Assembly: GCF_035083965.1 (NCBI RefSeq)
Contig: NC_089724.1
Coordinates: forward strand, 7,542,501 to 7,606,500
Reading direction: 5' to 3'
From: Branchiostoma lanceolatum
Taxonomy: Eukaryota > Chordata > Leptocardii > Amphioxiformes > Branchiostomatidae
DNA length: 64,000 nucleotides
This document shows, in pieces, positions 35,068-64,000 of the stretch; position 1 is the first letter of the stretch, and every line of letters starts with the position of its first letter. Under the pieces are notes generated by a model, which was given only the letters and a program-made list of their open reading frames with translations, made no database searches and was not told the origin of the DNA. Both the position numbers and the translations under genes were made by a program.

Positions 35068-35399
35068 TTAATACTCCCATTCCACTAGGACGGCTTGAAT
35101 ACGTCAACGCCAAAAACCCACAAAAATGTACAATAACAAATAATTGATTTTGCGCTAACGACAAAAGTCTTTGGATCATTTTAGCTCTCTTCGAGCAGAA
35201 CTACGCATGTTCACTTCTGTTGTGCTGGACGCACGTGTCCTACCCAGAGTTGCTGTTGCACCATCTACCAGGCACGATGTGTACTGCACAACACACCGAC
35301 CTCAACTGAGTGCGATAGGGAGTTTATTCCCTGTCTCTCTGGCAGTTGTTCCGAATAGGACTCTAGGCCTATAGTATTCCACTAGGGTGGCGACTTATA

Positions 35400-35853
35400 G
35401 CCCCATTCCACTAGGGTGGCGACCTCGCCACGCGCTCTCTGCGACCTAAAGTTTAACACAGCGCTCATTTTCTTACGCTTAATGTCTTTTGCTGTCTTTT
35501 CAATCATACGCTAACATTCTGTATGATATTTCATTTAAGGTCAAGGGTTACACATATCTGATTTAGGTCGCAGCGAGAGCGCAGCAGGATGGCCGTCCAG
35601 TGGAATGGGGGCCTTAAGCCCGGCGCCCCTGTCTCACTGGACCCGCGACATGTTGGCGACCTCGCTGTGCCCTTTACCCTTGACTTTATAATGGGAGTAT
35701 CATGCAAGCCGTACACGGTACAAGTATGACTAAAAAGGCAACACAACACACAAAGGGTAAAATTATTCGTTTTTTATCGATGAAATTCGTTGAGCGCGCT
35801 GTCAAATCGCTCGGTCGCAGCGAGGTCGCCAACGTGTCCAGCGAGATAGGGGC
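35400..35853. mobile_element. Two adjacent inverted-repeat elements
   Basis: The first (35400-35611) has CCCCATTCCACTAGG and CCAGTGGAATGGGGG ends. The second (35614-35853) has AAGCCCGGCGCCCCTGTCTC..CTGGA and TCCAGCGAGATAGGGGCTT ends. Both carry GGTCGCAGCGAG / CGACCTCGC blocks, also seen at 7257-7810. Confidence 0.7.
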
Positions 35854-36228
35854 TTTAGATATAATTGACCATTGAGAGTGTCTTAATTTGTTAACTCAGC
35901 TGCTCAATTTAGAGGAATGTCCTAAAGGATAGTCTACAAGTTAGAGTGGGAGCAGACTAAAACTAATAAGGGTGGCATACATGCTATTCTAGCGACAGAA
36001 CGCTTTTCTTGTCTTTCCCGAGCCATCAGCTGGCATCTAGATTATTACTTGATTGTATCACACACATCTAATGACAATGCCTTAGTAATGACCATCATAA
36101 TGTATCTGCTTCATATTCGCAACATATGAAGATATCTGGAAACAGGGAAAAAAGGCACAGGAAAGAACTCAAGGATATTTTCTTTATGAAAGATGAAAGC
36201 AGACATATTTACCTGCACCACTGTCCAA

Positions 36229-63660
<27,432 letters not shown>

Positions 63661-64000
63661 CTACAGGAGTTTGGAACATCGGAACACATTACACAATATG
63701 TGTTTTATCGCTGCTACCGCTCAAACTTTCATTCATAAGATTCATGTTCATCAAACATTTAACAAGTACAGCCTATGTTCATTTTGTAATACGTAGTCGT
63801 AGAATTTTAAATAGTGGTTCGTGTGCATTAACCTCAGCTTTGGTACACCGGTTTTGTGATTTATGTGGTTTGTAGAATAAGCAGACAGAATTTTATGCCA
63901 CTACATTACTCTTACGGGCATGGGAACAACTCACAAATATGAACGTTTCCAAAGGAACTAAGCAGTCTGCCGGAGAACATCACCTTTTGTTTGTAGTTTA
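63661..64000. other. Intron, no exon recognised
   Basis: Begins at the acceptor of the linker exon (CTCCTGTAG on the minus strand). No further coding block is visible to the window edge, so the gene continues outside. Confidence 0.6.

Larger units (their letters stand above)
32118..36212. other. Intergenic, AT-rich, no gene recognised
   Basis: Between the tetraspanin D start and the 3' end of the mosaic gene. No exon of a known family was found on either strand. 33.4-34.2 kb is AT-rich with nothing recognisable; foldback elements occupy 34.6-35.9 kb. Confidence 0.5.

Overview
The window looks like intron-rich invertebrate-deuterostome nuclear DNA, most probably a lancelet (Branchiostoma-like cephalochordate). 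The grounds are vertebrate-style exon-shuffled extracellular modules (VWD, C8, TIL, EGF, sushi), compact genes with short phase-coherent exons, a tRNA-derived SINE and a dense load of small inverted-repeat elements. The species call is inference; the gene models below were read directly from exons, splice sites and reading frames.

Layout. 1-2.8 kb: no gene, one palindromic element. 2.8-32.1 kb: four tetraspanin genes, two on the plus strand (2805-11329 and 12789-17712) and two on the minus strand (19042-23900 and 25986-32117), so the inner pair converges. Each has seven coding exons, all introns are phase 0, and the boundaries fall at the same places in the fold, so this is a cluster built by tandem duplication. 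Their introns hold SINEs, several foldback elements, a 43-bp minisatellite and a truncated LINE. 32.1-36.2 kb: no gene seen; inverted-repeat elements.

36.2-63.7 kb, minus strand: the 3' part of a very large secreted or matrix mosaic gene whose 5' end lies beyond the window. In protein order it encodes a short Cys-rich linker, a VWD domain, C8, TIL, a second linker, 35 EGF-like domains (34 of them nearly alike), then five six-cysteine (selectin-type) sushi domains, three of the junctions between them carrying 21-nt microexons, and a probable short C-terminus. All exon phases close: the 51 deduced exons give one open frame of 2073 codons plus a stop within the window.

The EGF exons form a tandem genomic array with a 367-bp period (114-bp exon plus 253-bp intron). 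It is so homogeneous that insertions can be read as exact arithmetic: a 1331-bp LINE fragment with an 8-bp target duplication, and a 190-bp palindromic element with a 3-bp duplication that was afterwards copied to three sites with its host units. This array, with its duplication history, microexon linkers and a DNA transposon sitting at the splice acceptor of the first EGF exon, is the most interesting part of the window.
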